In this document: positions 48,754-57,064 of the stretch, piece after piece | Layout: each line of letters starts with the position of its first letter | How positions within the stretch are numbered: position 1 is the stretch's first letter | Origin: Paenibacillus polymyxa | Lineage (GTDB): Bacteria; Bacillota; Bacilli; Paenibacillales; Paenibacillaceae | NCBI RefSeq assembly: GCF_001719045.1 | Contig: NZ_CP015423.1 | Span: 4,029,501-4,093,500, forward strand | Length of the DNA stretch: 64,000 bases | Reading direction: 5' to 3' | Notes under the pieces: generated by a model | What the model saw: the letters and a program-made list of their open reading frames with translations, nothing else | The model's database searches: none | Told to the model about the DNA's origin: nothing | Translations under genes and position numbers: made by a program

Positions 48754-49614
48754 ATGAGCAAAATCAGAGTATCGGCGGTTCAATATCACCTGCATACGAT
48801 TGACTCATTCGAGCAATTTGCCCTGCAATCGGAGCATTATATCAAAACAGCGGAGGAATTTGGCGCGGAATTTGTTCTGTTTCCCGAGTTTTTTACGACC
48901 CAGCTTATGTCGATTGGTGACAGTGAAGGCAAAGCTTTGACGATCAACGACCTGCCGGATTTTACGGACCGGTACCTTGAATTATTCACTTCGTTCGCAC
49001 GTCGAACCGGGATGCATATTATCGGTGGCACTCATGTAGTTAGGAGAAACGAACGTTTATATAATACGGCACATTTGTTTTACCCGGACGGGCGTGTGGC
49101 CACTCAGGACAAAATTCACATTACACCGACAGAGGTGCATGAATGGAATATGGCTCCCGGTGAGGGGCTGAATGTGTTTGAGACGTCCAAGGGCACCATA
49201 GCGATGCTGACCTGCTATGATATTGAATTTCCCGAAATCGTTCGCATGGCGAAGACCAAGGGAGCAGATATTATTTTCTGTCCTTCCTGTACGGACGATC
49301 GTCACGGATTTTACCGGGTACGGTATACAAGCCACGCCAGAGCGGTTGAAAATCAGGTGTATGTCGTTTTAACGGGGACTGTCGGCGCTTTGTCTACGGT
49401 TGATTTTATGCGTGCCAATTATGGACAAGCCGCAGTCATTACACCCAATGACATTCCTTTTCCGCCACGCGGCATTATGGTGGAGGGTGAACTGAACAAC
49501 GATATGATTGTGACAGCAGATCTCGATTTGCAGCTGTTGTACGATGTGCGCGAGCGGGGCTCGGTTACAACCTGGCGTGACCGTAGAACAGATTTATACA
49601 CAGACTGGAGCTAA
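48754..49614 (+). CDS. Carbon-nitrogen hydrolase (nitrilase superfamily)
   Basis: 286 residues with the Glu-Lys-Cys triad in LFPEFFTT, DKIHITP and LTCYDIEFPE. It hydrolyses a nitrile or amide; the specific substrate is unknown. GAGGAGG before ATG 48754 sets the start. Two acetyltransferase genes follow at 16 and 24 nt, an operon. In B. subtilis YhcX, nitrilase and GNAT domains are fused in one protein, so the neighbours probably act on the same molecule. Confidence 0.9.
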   Translation: MSKIRVSAVQYHLHTIDSFEQFALQSEHYIKTAEEFGAEFVLFPEFFTTQLMSIGDSEGKALTINDLPDFTDRYLELFTSFARRTGMHIIGGTHVVRRNERLYNTAHLFYPDGRVATQDKIHITPTEVHEWNMAPGEGLNVFETSKGTIAMLTCYDIEFPEIVRMAKTKGADIIFCPSCTDDRHGFYRVRYTSHARAVENQVYVVLTGTVGALSTVDFMRANYGQAAVITPNDIPFPPRGIMVEGELNNDMIVTADLDLQLLYDVRERGSVTTWRDRRTDLYTDWS

Positions 49615-49630
49615 TGAAAGGAAATAAGCC

Positions 49631-50302
49631 ATGTATCGCAAAGAATGGTTCATCTTTGACGGCGATCGACCGCTACGGGCGGTGATTCGTAATTATTCTA
49701 CAGCCGATTATGAGGGGTTGCTGCGTATTCAGCAGGAGAGCTTCCCCCCACCTTATCCGCAGGAGCTGTTATGGAGCCGGGAGCAGATTGCCAGCCAGAC
49801 AGAGCATTTTGCAGATGGAGCGCTGTGTGTGGAAATTGAGGGGGAACTGGCGGGTTCGGTAACCAGCCTACTGATGCATTATAACCCCGAACATCCCCAG
49901 CATACATGGGATGAAGTAGCGGATGACGGTTATATTCGTACGCACTGTGAGGACGGCAAGGCGCTGTATGTGATTGATTTGGCGGTACGTCCTGCTTACC
50001 GCAGATTGGGTCTGGGCAAATGGCTGATTTTTTCCTTATATCATCTTGTGATTGAACGGAGACTGGATCGTTTGCTGGGCGCGGGGCGTATGCCTGGTTA
50101 TCAGCATCATGCCGACCAATTGAGCGCAGAAGCGTATGTGGATGCCGTAGTGTCTGGTGAGCTGAAGGACCCGGTATTAACTTTTCTGCTTCGTTGCGGA
50201 CGGGTGCCCGTTTGTATCCTGCCGAATTATTTGGATGATGAACAATCGCGTAATTATGCTGTCCTCATGGAATGGCGAAATCCGTTTCATACCCATCACT
50301 AA
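49631..50302 (+). CDS. GNAT family N-acetyltransferase
   Basis: 223 residues. The GNAT core is seen at residues about 20-150 with the acetyl-CoA loop AVRPAYRRLGLGKWLI (the R/Q-x-x-G-x-G/A pattern). The C-terminal 70 residues are an added region. AAAGGAAA lies nine bases before ATG 49631. It is the middle gene of the nitrilase-GNAT-GNAT operon. Confidence 0.87.
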   Translation: MYRKEWFIFDGDRPLRAVIRNYSTADYEGLLRIQQESFPPPYPQELLWSREQIASQTEHFADGALCVEIEGELAGSVTSLLMHYNPEHPQHTWDEVADDGYIRTHCEDGKALYVIDLAVRPAYRRLGLGKWLIFSLYHLVIERRLDRLLGAGRMPGYQHHADQLSAEAYVDAVVSGELKDPVLTFLLRCGRVPVCILPNYLDDEQSRNYAVLMEWRNPFHTHH

Positions 50303-50326
50303 TTGTAGAGGAGCGTGTCCTATCCT

Positions 50327-51002
50327 ATGGAATATCATCGCATTACTCATATTGAAGACCCCTTGTTTGCGAGCATGCATCAGCTAATGCAGAAAGTATT
50401 TCCACCAGAGGAAGTGCTAGAGTACAGTCTGTGGAAGGAACCGCTGGAAGACCCGGGTATTCGTGTCTTTGTTGCGGTACAGGATGATAAGGTAGTTGGT
50501 GCAACAGAGTATCGTTATTATGAGGACTTTAATGTAGCTATGACAGATTTTACGATCATCGGACAATCGGGACTGGGCATTGGCCGTTTTCTTTGGACAC
50601 GACGCCAGAATGACTTGCACGCGCTTGCTCAGGCCAGCGGACAGCAGTTGCAGGGGATGTTTGCTGAAATCTATGACCCTTACCGTGGCAACGAGCATCC
50701 CTTTGGTGGTGTCAAGCCAATGGACCCGTACGTGCGACGTGAGGTGCTATCTCATCTGGGCTATAAGCGTTTGGATCTGTACTACGTACATCCGTCCTGG
50801 AATAACGATGGTGTAGCAGTAGAAGGGCTGAATTTAGGCTTTATGCCTGAGGATGATAGTGGAAGAAGTGAACGCCAAATTGGTGGCAGCTTTCCTACGT
50901 CGTTACTATACAGTATTGCCGAACAAGCCTGCTGTCTGGAACGAAATGATAGATGGATTGGAAGCCAAATCGACAGTAGCATTGCTGCCTTACAACATGT
51001 GA
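50327..51002 (+). pseudogene. GNAT-like acetyltransferase with a frameshift near 50850-50862
   Basis: The first 175 residues read as a GNAT-like protein up to LNLGFMP. After about 50860 the original frame turns into unlike sequence and runs to a TAG at 51161-51163, through a terminator and an opposite-strand gene. One frame over, from about 50859, the sequence reads EEVNAKLVAAFLRRYY, TVLPNKPAVWNEMIDGLEAK and STVALLPYNM, ending in TGA at 51000-51002 just before the terminator. The second frame has the natural end, so a one-base insertion (or two-base loss) has broken the gene, or there is a sequencing error. GAGGAG precedes the start at a rather long distance; GTG 50315 is an alternative. Confidence 0.8.
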
Positions 51003-51006
51003 AGTT

Positions 51007-51066
51007 CAAAAGGGTGCATTCAAGCCATGTGTATCATCTGTGTGGCTTGGGTAGCACCCTTTTTGC
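51007..51066 (+). terminator. Rho-independent terminator of the nitrilase-GNAT operon
   Basis: AAAAGGGTGC (51008-51017) and GCACCCTTTTT (51054-51064) enclose a second stem AAGCCA/TGGCTT. It starts five bases after the TGA of the shifted GNAT frame. Confidence 0.85.
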
Positions 51067-51083
51067 ATTCTCTATCTGTCCTT

Positions 51084-51263
51084 TCATATTCCTTGATCCC
51101 TGGGTTCGGGCTTCGCAGATGCGACTCCTCGTGGGTTATCTTCGGCCGAGATATCATCTGTAGTTGTCTTGTCCGCAGACCTGCGGTCATCCTCTTCCAC
51201 GGGATTCAAGGCTTTGTAGCGCTTATACTCCATATCGGCTTGAGACATCGGATCTTTATACAT
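51084..51263 (-). CDS. Small acidic/charged hypothetical protein (59 aa)
   Basis: A 59-residue frame beginning MYKDPMSQADMEYKRYKALN and ending KPEPRDQGI, rich in Asp, Glu, Lys and Arg, probably disordered. AAAGGAG is about 14 bases before the ATG, longer than usual. It converges on the GNAT operon terminator and lies 90 nt downstream of another small acidic protein gene on the same strand. Function unknown. Confidence 0.5.
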   Translation of the reverse strand: MYKDPMSQADMEYKRYKALNPVEEDDRRSADKTTTDDISAEDNPRGVASAKPEPRDQGI

Positions 51264-51354
51264 AGGAGATCAGTCAACTCCTTTCGGTTATACACTTCAT
51301 TACCCGCATAGCAGAATAGGTAACCGTTTTCTTTCACCCGATAAAATGAAGTGC

Positions 51355-51615
51355 TTAATCCAGCATATCGTCGCTGTCCAGTTGCTCTTCTTCGTCTCCA
51401 TCGGTACCATTCAGCAAATCGGTACCATGCAGGAATTCGGCAGGAGCAGAAGGGTCAACAGGACTGTTCGGTGTCAGTTCATCGGCATCTGGGACGTCTT
51501 CGAGAGGAGTATCTGGGCCCTCGGTTAGATTCTCCCAGTTGGTTTCTGCATTCTGTAGAGAAGGCTCAAAATCATTGTCATGTAGCTCATTAACTCGATC
51601 ATCACGATTGGCCAT
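51355..51615 (-). CDS. Small acidic hypothetical protein (86 aa)
   Basis: 86 residues, strongly acidic and Pro/Asn-rich (NDFEPSLQNAE, TPLEDVPDADELTPNSP, DGDEEEQLDSDDMLD), with no hydrophobic segment; likely disordered. AAAGGAGCTGAGCAAC before the ATG is a good ribosome site. I do not recognise a family. Confidence 0.65.
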   Translation of the reverse strand: MANRDDRVNELHDNDFEPSLQNAETNWENLTEGPDTPLEDVPDADELTPNSPVDPSAPAEFLHGTDLLNGTDGDEEEQLDSDDMLD

Positions 51616-51798
51616 GTTGCTCAGCTCCTTTGCTTTTTGTTGCTTATTCCGACCTTACCCAAACAGTAGAACGGCTAAACCTTGAGTTAGTGTGTCTGTA
51701 GGAAGTTAAAATCATGCGAATAGGAATATGCCCATTCTCAATTAGCGTTTTTTTGGTAACTGCTGTGATATGATAAAGAGGATAGGGAGGGATATGAA

Positions 51799-52086
51799 TT
51801 GGAATGGTACATGTTTGGTCCGATGATTAGTCGTATCCGAGTAGGTCAAAAGGCATCTACCCCGGGATTTTCCCGTACCCTCATTCGGCGCCCGGAAGGC
51901 TTATACTGGACAGATGGCGGACAGGCCGGAAAAATAGTAGAAATACGCGATTATTTATTTTCCGATATTTGGACGATCTATGAGGATGAAGATTGTGAAC
52001 CCTGGTTGGGGCTTAGAGAGCAGAAGGAGCGGCTTGAACAGGAAATGATCATTAATCAATATGAAGATTTTACAAAAAATGAGTAA
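51799..52086 (+). CDS. Hypothetical protein (95 aa)
   Basis: 95 residues with a beta-rich middle (RTLIRRPEGLYWTDGGQAG) and an acidic helical end (EQKERLEQEMIINQYED). No signal or membrane helix. GGGAGGG seven bases before TTG 51799 supports a TTG start; an in-frame ATG at 51811 is weaker. Family not recognised. It stands about 130 nt before the sensor kinase gene. Confidence 0.65.
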   Translation: MEWYMFGPMISRIRVGQKASTPGFSRTLIRRPEGLYWTDGGQAGKIVEIRDYLFSDIWTIYEDEDCEPWLGLREQKERLEQEMIINQYEDFTKNE

Positions 52087-52218
52087 AAAGAACATGATAC
52101 CCTTCTTATGAAGAAGGTATGCACATCATCGTATAGAATAATATAATTTCAGGACGTAAAAAATGTTAAAACGTATACAAACTTGTAAATCCTACTATGT
52201 AACTTTGAGGTGCTTAAC

Positions 52219-54108
52219 ATGAGGCATGTGCCCAAAGCTGTCGCCGCCCTGCTAGCGGTCATTGTGTTGTTGTTGTCGCTGGGCTACTCCGCCTATGCGG
52301 CCAAAATGACCCCGGAAAGGGATTATAAAATACCCTCCTGGGATATGAGATGGGGAGCGGTAAACGAGGATGGCTCTTTAGATGAGGTAAAGGATTCCAG
52401 CAAGGCCTGGATGCATATTGAAAATGATACACAACTGCTTAGGCAGCCCGGTAATATAGGCTCTGCCTGGATTCGTATGAAGTTACCTTCGCTAAATGAT
52501 GAAACGCCAGCGGTACTTTTTGAAAATATTTATGGCAGGCATATTACGCTGTATAAAGATGGGACCAATTTTTACGAATCCTACCGTGGGTACAATTATG
52601 AGAATAATCGTATTCTGATTCCGCTGAAGCCGGAAGACAGCGGTAAAACATTATACATATGGACGGAAAGCAGTAAGAATAGACTGGGCATTATCGGCAA
52701 TGTGATGACCGGTGATTATCGTGATTTGTTGGGGACCTTGGTCAGAATGGATGTTTTAGATATTGTACTGGGCAGTACGTTTATCTTTATGGCACTAGTA
52801 CTACTGATCTGCTCATTTTTCATGTTCCGTCCGAGTATGGCTATGTGGCTGTCCCTAAGTGCAATAGTATTGTCTATTGGTCTGATGATCGTAACGTATT
52901 CACCATTCTTGTATACATTCTATCGCGGCTATGGCAAGCTGTACTTACAACTTTTTGATGTGGCACTATTTATTCTGCTGCCTTCATTAGCCTTCTTTTT
53001 TGAACAAAATATCAATTCGATTATACTGATTCGCAAATTCAGAAAGTTGTTAACCGCATACTCTTTGTTCTGCTTTACCATGATGATTGTGAATTTAGGA
53101 GCACAGGAGCGGTTGAACGATATATATTATTTTTTTAGTGTAGTCATCTTGGGTATATTACTCGTCGCCTTAATGATACTGCTGGTATTTGCTTCGGTTC
53201 GCATGGCACTTAAGGGTGATCACGAAGCGATCATTTTATCGACAGGCTTTGCATTTTTTGCAGTCATCTCTATCGGGGAACTGAGCTGGTTCTTCATTCT
53301 GGACGGACACTACAATATGTTTTTGTGGAAATGGGGCGTGTTCGGTTTTGTACTGGCGTTGATCGCGATATTGGGCAGAAGGCTGGCAGAAAAGCACAAG
53401 CAGGTGGTTCGGTACTCCAGAGAACTGGAAATGTTCAATAATGAGCTTCAACGTTCGGAGAAAATGGAGATTATTAGCGATCTGGCTGCATCTGTAGCTC
53501 ATGAGGTACGTAATCCCCTTCAGGTTACACGTGGATTTCTTCAGTTGATGAGCAAGCAGGAGGATGGTAAAAATAAAGACTATCTACATATCGCTCTGGA
53601 GGAGCTGGATCGAGCTTCCGCGATTATTACTGATTTTCTGACTTTTGCCAAGCCAGAATTTGACCAAACCAAAACGTTGACCATATTAGACGAATTCAAA
53701 CATATTGAAGGAATCATCAGTCCAATGGCTAATTTGCAAGGTGGAAAAATTTCACTGGATATTCCCCAGGAAATCAAAGTGCGCGGGAATTCCTCCAAGT
53801 TCAAGCAGGCGTTCATCAATATCATCAAAAACAGCATAGAAGCGCTGCGAGATCAGGGTCATATTCATATATGGGCTTATGTGGACAACGGAGAAGCGGT
53901 CATTCATATTCGGGATAATGGTGAAGGGATGGATGCTCAGACTTTATCCAGACTAGGTGAGCCTTATTTTTCGAATAAGACAAAGGGCACGGGTTTGGGG
54001 ATGATGGTGACTTTTCGGATTATTGAAACGATGAATGGCAAAATAACTTTTACAAGTGCAAAAGGGGTGGGAACAGAAGCGACCATCCGCTTCCCCGTAG
54101 CCGGATAA
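52219..54108 (+). CDS. Sensor histidine kinase with 7TM-DISM-like input region
   Basis: 629 residues: signal-like helix at the start, an extracytoplasmic beta-rich domain (about 30-175), seven membrane helices (about 185-390), a short coiled coil, HisKA with histidine in ASVAHEVRNPL (near 432), and HATPase_c with DNGEGMD and GTGLGMM. The kinase half resembles KinA/KinB-type sporulation kinases rather than ComP. GAGGTG six bases before ATG 52219 sets the start. No response regulator is adjacent, which fits feeding of the Spo0 phosphorelay. It converges on the peptide/prenyl-enzyme pair. Confidence 0.88.
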   Translation: MRHVPKAVAALLAVIVLLLSLGYSAYAAKMTPERDYKIPSWDMRWGAVNEDGSLDEVKDSSKAWMHIENDTQLLRQPGNIGSAWIRMKLPSLNDETPAVLFENIYGRHITLYKDGTNFYESYRGYNYENNRILIPLKPEDSGKTLYIWTESSKNRLGIIGNVMTGDYRDLLGTLVRMDVLDIVLGSTFIFMALVLLICSFFMFRPSMAMWLSLSAIVLSIGLMIVTYSPFLYTFYRGYGKLYLQLFDVALFILLPSLAFFFEQNINSIILIRKFRKLLTAYSLFCFTMMIVNLGAQERLNDIYYFFSVVILGILLVALMILLVFASVRMALKGDHEAIILSTGFAFFAVISIGELSWFFILDGHYNMFLWKWGVFGFVLALIAILGRRLAEKHKQVVRYSRELEMFNNELQRSEKMEIISDLAASVAHEVRNPLQVTRGFLQLMSKQEDGKNKDYLHIALEELDRASAIITDFLTFAKPEFDQTKTLTILDEFKHIEGIISPMANLQGGKISLDIPQEIKVRGNSSKFKQAFINIIKNSIEALRDQGHIHIWAYVDNGEAVIHIRDNGEGMDAQTLSRLGEPYFSNKTKGTGLGMMVTFRIIETMNGKITFTSAKGVGTEATIRFPVAG

Positions 54109-54207
54109 TATCCGGCTTTTTTGCATTCGGAGAAAACGGAGGGAAGCTTGCTGAGCCCACCCACATGAGATTAAGGAATATAGATTAAATAAGCATTAAC
54201 AACCAAT

Positions 54208-54444
54208 TTACCACATCGAGCGAGGTTTCTGGGATGCAGCGAGCACGCCGGAGGGGTCTGGAGGAATTACCAGAAAAAACTGATCAGGCGTTTCCTCTAA
54301 CGTTTTGATTTGGATATGATCGGGGATTACGACTCCTAACACATCACGAATTGCAGATTTGGGATCTGACATCAGTTTCTCTCTGAAACTGGCATCCTCC
54401 CAAGCTTTTTGAATGACTTGTGTTTGAAGAACTTCAGTAGCCAT
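54208..54444 (-). CDS. NHLP-leader-type peptide precursor ending in Trp
   Basis: 78 residues. VIQKAWEDASFREKLMSDP, IRDVLGVVIPDHIQIKTLEE and TPDQFFLVIPP follow the NHLP (nitrile hydratase-like leader peptide) pattern of RiPP precursors. After the leader only a short tail, DPSGVLAASQKPRSMW, remains, and the last codon before the stop is Trp. AGGGTGA six bases before ATG 54444 sets the start. It lies 75 nt downstream of an isoprenyl-synthase-like gene on the same strand. A modified, possibly prenylated peptide is inferred, not shown. No peptidase-exporter gene is in the window. Confidence 0.75.
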   Translation of the reverse strand: MATEVLQTQVIQKAWEDASFREKLMSDPKSAIRDVLGVVIPDHIQIKTLEETPDQFFLVIPPDPSGVLAASQKPRSMW

Positions 54445-54519
54445 CAAAAATCACCCTCTCATTCAATTGGTTATATTTACCTAGTCAGTATACCACGAAA
54501 GGCTCAGAAAAATCTAGCA

Positions 54520-55455
54520 TTATTTCATATTTTTGGAGAGCCAGTAGTCAAGTCCGCCTCTTCTCAAATGCGCGCGTCCGCCTTCAATTTCCGCCGCCAC
54601 TTCGCCCAGTTCTGCTGCAATAGAATGTGCAAAGCTACGTAGGCCGTGGATAGAAGGCTCCAGGGTCTCTAACTGTTGGACTGCTTGATCGGCAATGTTC
54701 ACATAGCTGGCGAGCGCACCGCGTACATAAATTGCTTCCTGAATCTGTTGGGGTCCCAATCCTTCACAGTAAGCTGTCTTTTGCTCGGCACTGATATGGG
54801 ACAAAAGACAGTTATAGCTATGTTCGACCAAATCTTCTGCCCAATCCGCCCAATCATCCGACATTTGAAGCACGAGTAGCGCCAAGTCCGTCATATTTGT
54901 AATAGTCTGGACCAGATCGGCACGGCCTGCGAGCAGTAAAGCACCCGTTCCGGCCATTTTTAATGGACTTGCTTTCAGCGCGACCTTATTTCTTTCTCCT
55001 TGAAAATAGTCCTCTGTTCCTTCGGATATCACACTAACGGCCCATTCATCAACATACGTTCGGGCATATGACCAAAAAGGAGAGGTTGCCGGAAAAAGGT
55101 CCCGATATACGCTTATACACTCGGTATAGAAGAGCTGGCTTAAGGCGAGTTGCATTTTACGGTTGTCTGCTGCTGTGTCCATCACATCATCTTGAATTAA
55201 ATAGTGAGCCATGATAAACACGTTGCCAAGTGACAGCTTGTGGCATGTTTCGGGGGGGAGTCCGGTGAGTTCTTGCAGCCAAAATGGAAGCAAATAGCAT
55301 ATGTAATTACGCGTGCTGTCTTCCCGCAACGGATTAAAACGCGCCAGAAAGTCCAAACCCTCTTGCTGAAAGGGAGCTGGAAACGTGGACGTCCGTTCCT
55401 CTGCTTGACGAAATACTTTTTCCAATTCGTCTTTGTATGCAAAATACCATTCCAT
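54520..55455 (-). CDS. Class I isoprenoid synthase-like enzyme (polyprenyl synthase/ComQ-like)
   Basis: 311 residues, all-helical. First Asp-rich motif DDVMD at 89-93 (HYLIQDDVMD) and second LQMSDDWAD with DDxxD at 200-204, spaced 111 residues apart, as in farnesyl/geranylgeranyl diphosphate synthases and in ComQ, the enzyme that prenylates the ComX pheromone. The usual N-terminal GGKRxRP diphosphate-binding segment is not evident, which also fits a ComQ-like or other specialised member. I chose ATG 55455 (AGGTG six bases upstream); ATG 55470 and 55461 are possible. A TATAAT lies on the minus strand at 55519-55514. Confidence 0.78.
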   Translation of the reverse strand: MEWYFAYKDELEKVFRQAEERTSTFPAPFQQEGLDFLARFNPLREDSTRNYICYLLPFWLQELTGLPPETCHKLSLGNVFIMAHYLIQDDVMDTAADNRKMQLALSQLFYTECISVYRDLFPATSPFWSYARTYVDEWAVSVISEGTEDYFQGERNKVALKASPLKMAGTGALLLAGRADLVQTITNMTDLALLVLQMSDDWADWAEDLVEHSYNCLLSHISAEQKTAYCEGLGPQQIQEAIYVRGALASYVNIADQAVQQLETLEPSIHGLRSFAHSIAAELGEVAAEIEGGRAHLRRGGLDYWLSKNMK

Positions 55456-55584
55456 CGCCATCACCTGCATCTCTTATGAATATTTTTATAGCGATTTCTA
55501 GTTGTTACCAGCCATTATACAACAGATTGCAATTTTCAAGATTTTGTTATTTTTACATTGAGAATGTTGTAAAAAGGATATCGA

Positions 55585-55628
55585 CAAAAATCCCGGCTGG
55601 GAAGATCCCGCCGGGATTTTGTTTTTTT
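55585..55628 (-). terminator. Rho-independent terminator of the CE4-CBM36 gene
   Basis: AAAATCCCGGC and GCCGGGATTTT form an 11-bp stem around a 12-nt loop; the minus strand runs into TTTTTG. A plus-strand T run on the other side is also present. Confidence 0.82.
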
Positions 55629-55631
55629 AAA

Positions 55632-56705
55632 TTAGATGATCTCTAAATAGTCAATATAAGCATCCCATGTCCCATCATCGGCTGTTACAACAAGCTCAAT
55701 CTCTTGATTTCCGGTTCCATGGCTGACATTGTTTAAAGTATAGACCGCAGGACTGCTCCCGCCGAAGTAGAAGGTACCCTTCGTTTGTCCACCAATTTTC
55801 AAGTCAACTTTGGCCATGTTGGAATTATTTGAAGCACCACGGAGTGAAAAACTATGGGTGCCGCTGGTAAAATTCTGTGTGAATTTCACTGAATCATTGT
55901 TGGAGTATAAAGCCACTCCGTTGAACGGCGAGCTGATATTTGAAGTATACTGACCGCCTTTGGTCATATTCTCTGCTTCCACTTTTGTGCCTTTGTTTGG
56001 CGGCGTTTCGCCGTTTCCGCCATCAGGCGCTACCGCCCGGCCATTGCTTGGTGAGATCATACCAGAGCAGAGGTTACGGTTTTTGAGGTTCTGTGCAATT
56101 TGTGGAATAGCTTGGAGTGTAGTCTGGTACTGATCATGCATCAGGATCACATCGCCGTTTTTAAGTTTGCCCGCAGCAGCTACGATCTGTGCGGTGGAGG
56201 CGCCGTTCCAGTCTTGGGAGTCAACGTTCCACAATACTTCGGTAAGACCGTTTTGGGTCTCAATGGATTTGAGGGTTGCGTTGGTCTCGCCATACGGAGG
56301 ACGGAACAACTTTGGTGCCGTGCCAGTAATGGACTGTATCGTTTGCTGCGTGCGTGTAATTTCCGATGACATCTGCGATGTGCTCAGTTGTGTCATATGC
56401 GGATGTGACCATGAATGATTACCGATCCACATGCCTGCTGCTTGCTGGTCACGTACAAGCGAAGGATTATTCTGCGCGTTTTGTCCAAGATTAAAGAGCG
56501 TCGCGCGTAAACCGTTTTGCTTCAGAGCACTAAGCAGCGCTTTGGTGTTAGAGGGATTGGGACCATCGTCGAAGGTTAACGCTACATAACCGCTCGAGCA
56601 ATCAGCCGCAAGCGCCTGGTTGCTTGAGATCACCAGCGAGCCTGTGAATAAAGACAAGGTGATTGCCATAATCGCCGTCCATTTTCCTGCTTTAGCTATA
56701 AACAT
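55632..56705 (-). CDS. Secreted CE4 polysaccharide deacetylase with CBM36 (acetylxylan esterase-like)
   Basis: 357 residues: signal peptide cut near NQALAAD, NodB/CE4 domain (about 38-215) with TFDDGP, HSWSHP metal histidines, RPPYGETN and ILMHD, and a C-terminal CBM36 xylan-binding module (about 240-357, AENMTKGGQY to TWDAYIDYLEI with the calcium-binding Asp/Trp/Asp end). CBM36 was first described in a P. polymyxa xylanase, so xylan deacetylation is the likely job. GGAGG before the start. The end of its CBM repeats in the neighbouring xylanase relic. Confidence 0.9.
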   Translation of the reverse strand: MFIAKAGKWTAIMAITLSLFTGSLVISSNQALAADCSSGYVALTFDDGPNPSNTKALLSALKQNGLRATLFNLGQNAQNNPSLVRDQQAAGMWIGNHSWSHPHMTQLSTSQMSSEITRTQQTIQSITGTAPKLFRPPYGETNATLKSIETQNGLTEVLWNVDSQDWNGASTAQIVAAAGKLKNGDVILMHDQYQTTLQAIPQIAQNLKNRNLCSGMISPSNGRAVAPDGGNGETPPNKGTKVEAENMTKGGQYTSNISSPFNGVALYSNNDSVKFTQNFTSGTHSFSLRGASNNSNMAKVDLKIGGQTKGTFYFGGSSPAVYTLNNVSHGTGNQEIELVVTADDGTWDAYIDYLEII

Positions 56706-56787
56706 GGGTCTACCTCCTAGCTATTTTAATATAGTATGGATGTTCCGATACTCCGAACCGATTCAACTCTTTACTAGATTTGAAATT

Positions 56788-57064
56788 TTAGTCGATCTCC
56801 AAATAGTCAATATAAGCATCCCATGTCCCGTCATCGGCTGTTACAACGAGCTCGATCTCTTGGTTTCTGGTGCCATTATTGCCGCCAATCGTAATTGTAT
56901 TACTAGTTACATTGGCACTCCGACTGCTTTGGTATCCCTCTATAGTAAGTGAAGCTTCATACATCTTGTCCATGTCTTCCCACTTTTTGAAGTGCTCGCT
57001 GACCGATATGGTTTTGCTCGTGCGTTTGGATGTCCCTAAAAATAACCTTATTTTTTTGTTTCAT
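56788..57064 (-). pseudogene. Relic of a GH11 xylanase with CBM36
   Basis: The promoter side is intact: AGGAG, ATG at 57064 and a signal-peptide-like start MKQKNKVIF. The frame then jumps: one frame over, the sequence reads TSKRTSKTISVSEHFKKW and MYEASLTIEGYQSSRSANV, the C-terminal end of GH11 xylanases, then TSNTITIGGNNGT joined straight to NQEIELVVTADDGTWDAYID, the last 24 residues of a CBM36. Nearly the whole catalytic domain, including both glutamates, and most of the CBM are deleted. The gene cannot make an active enzyme. Confidence 0.85.
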
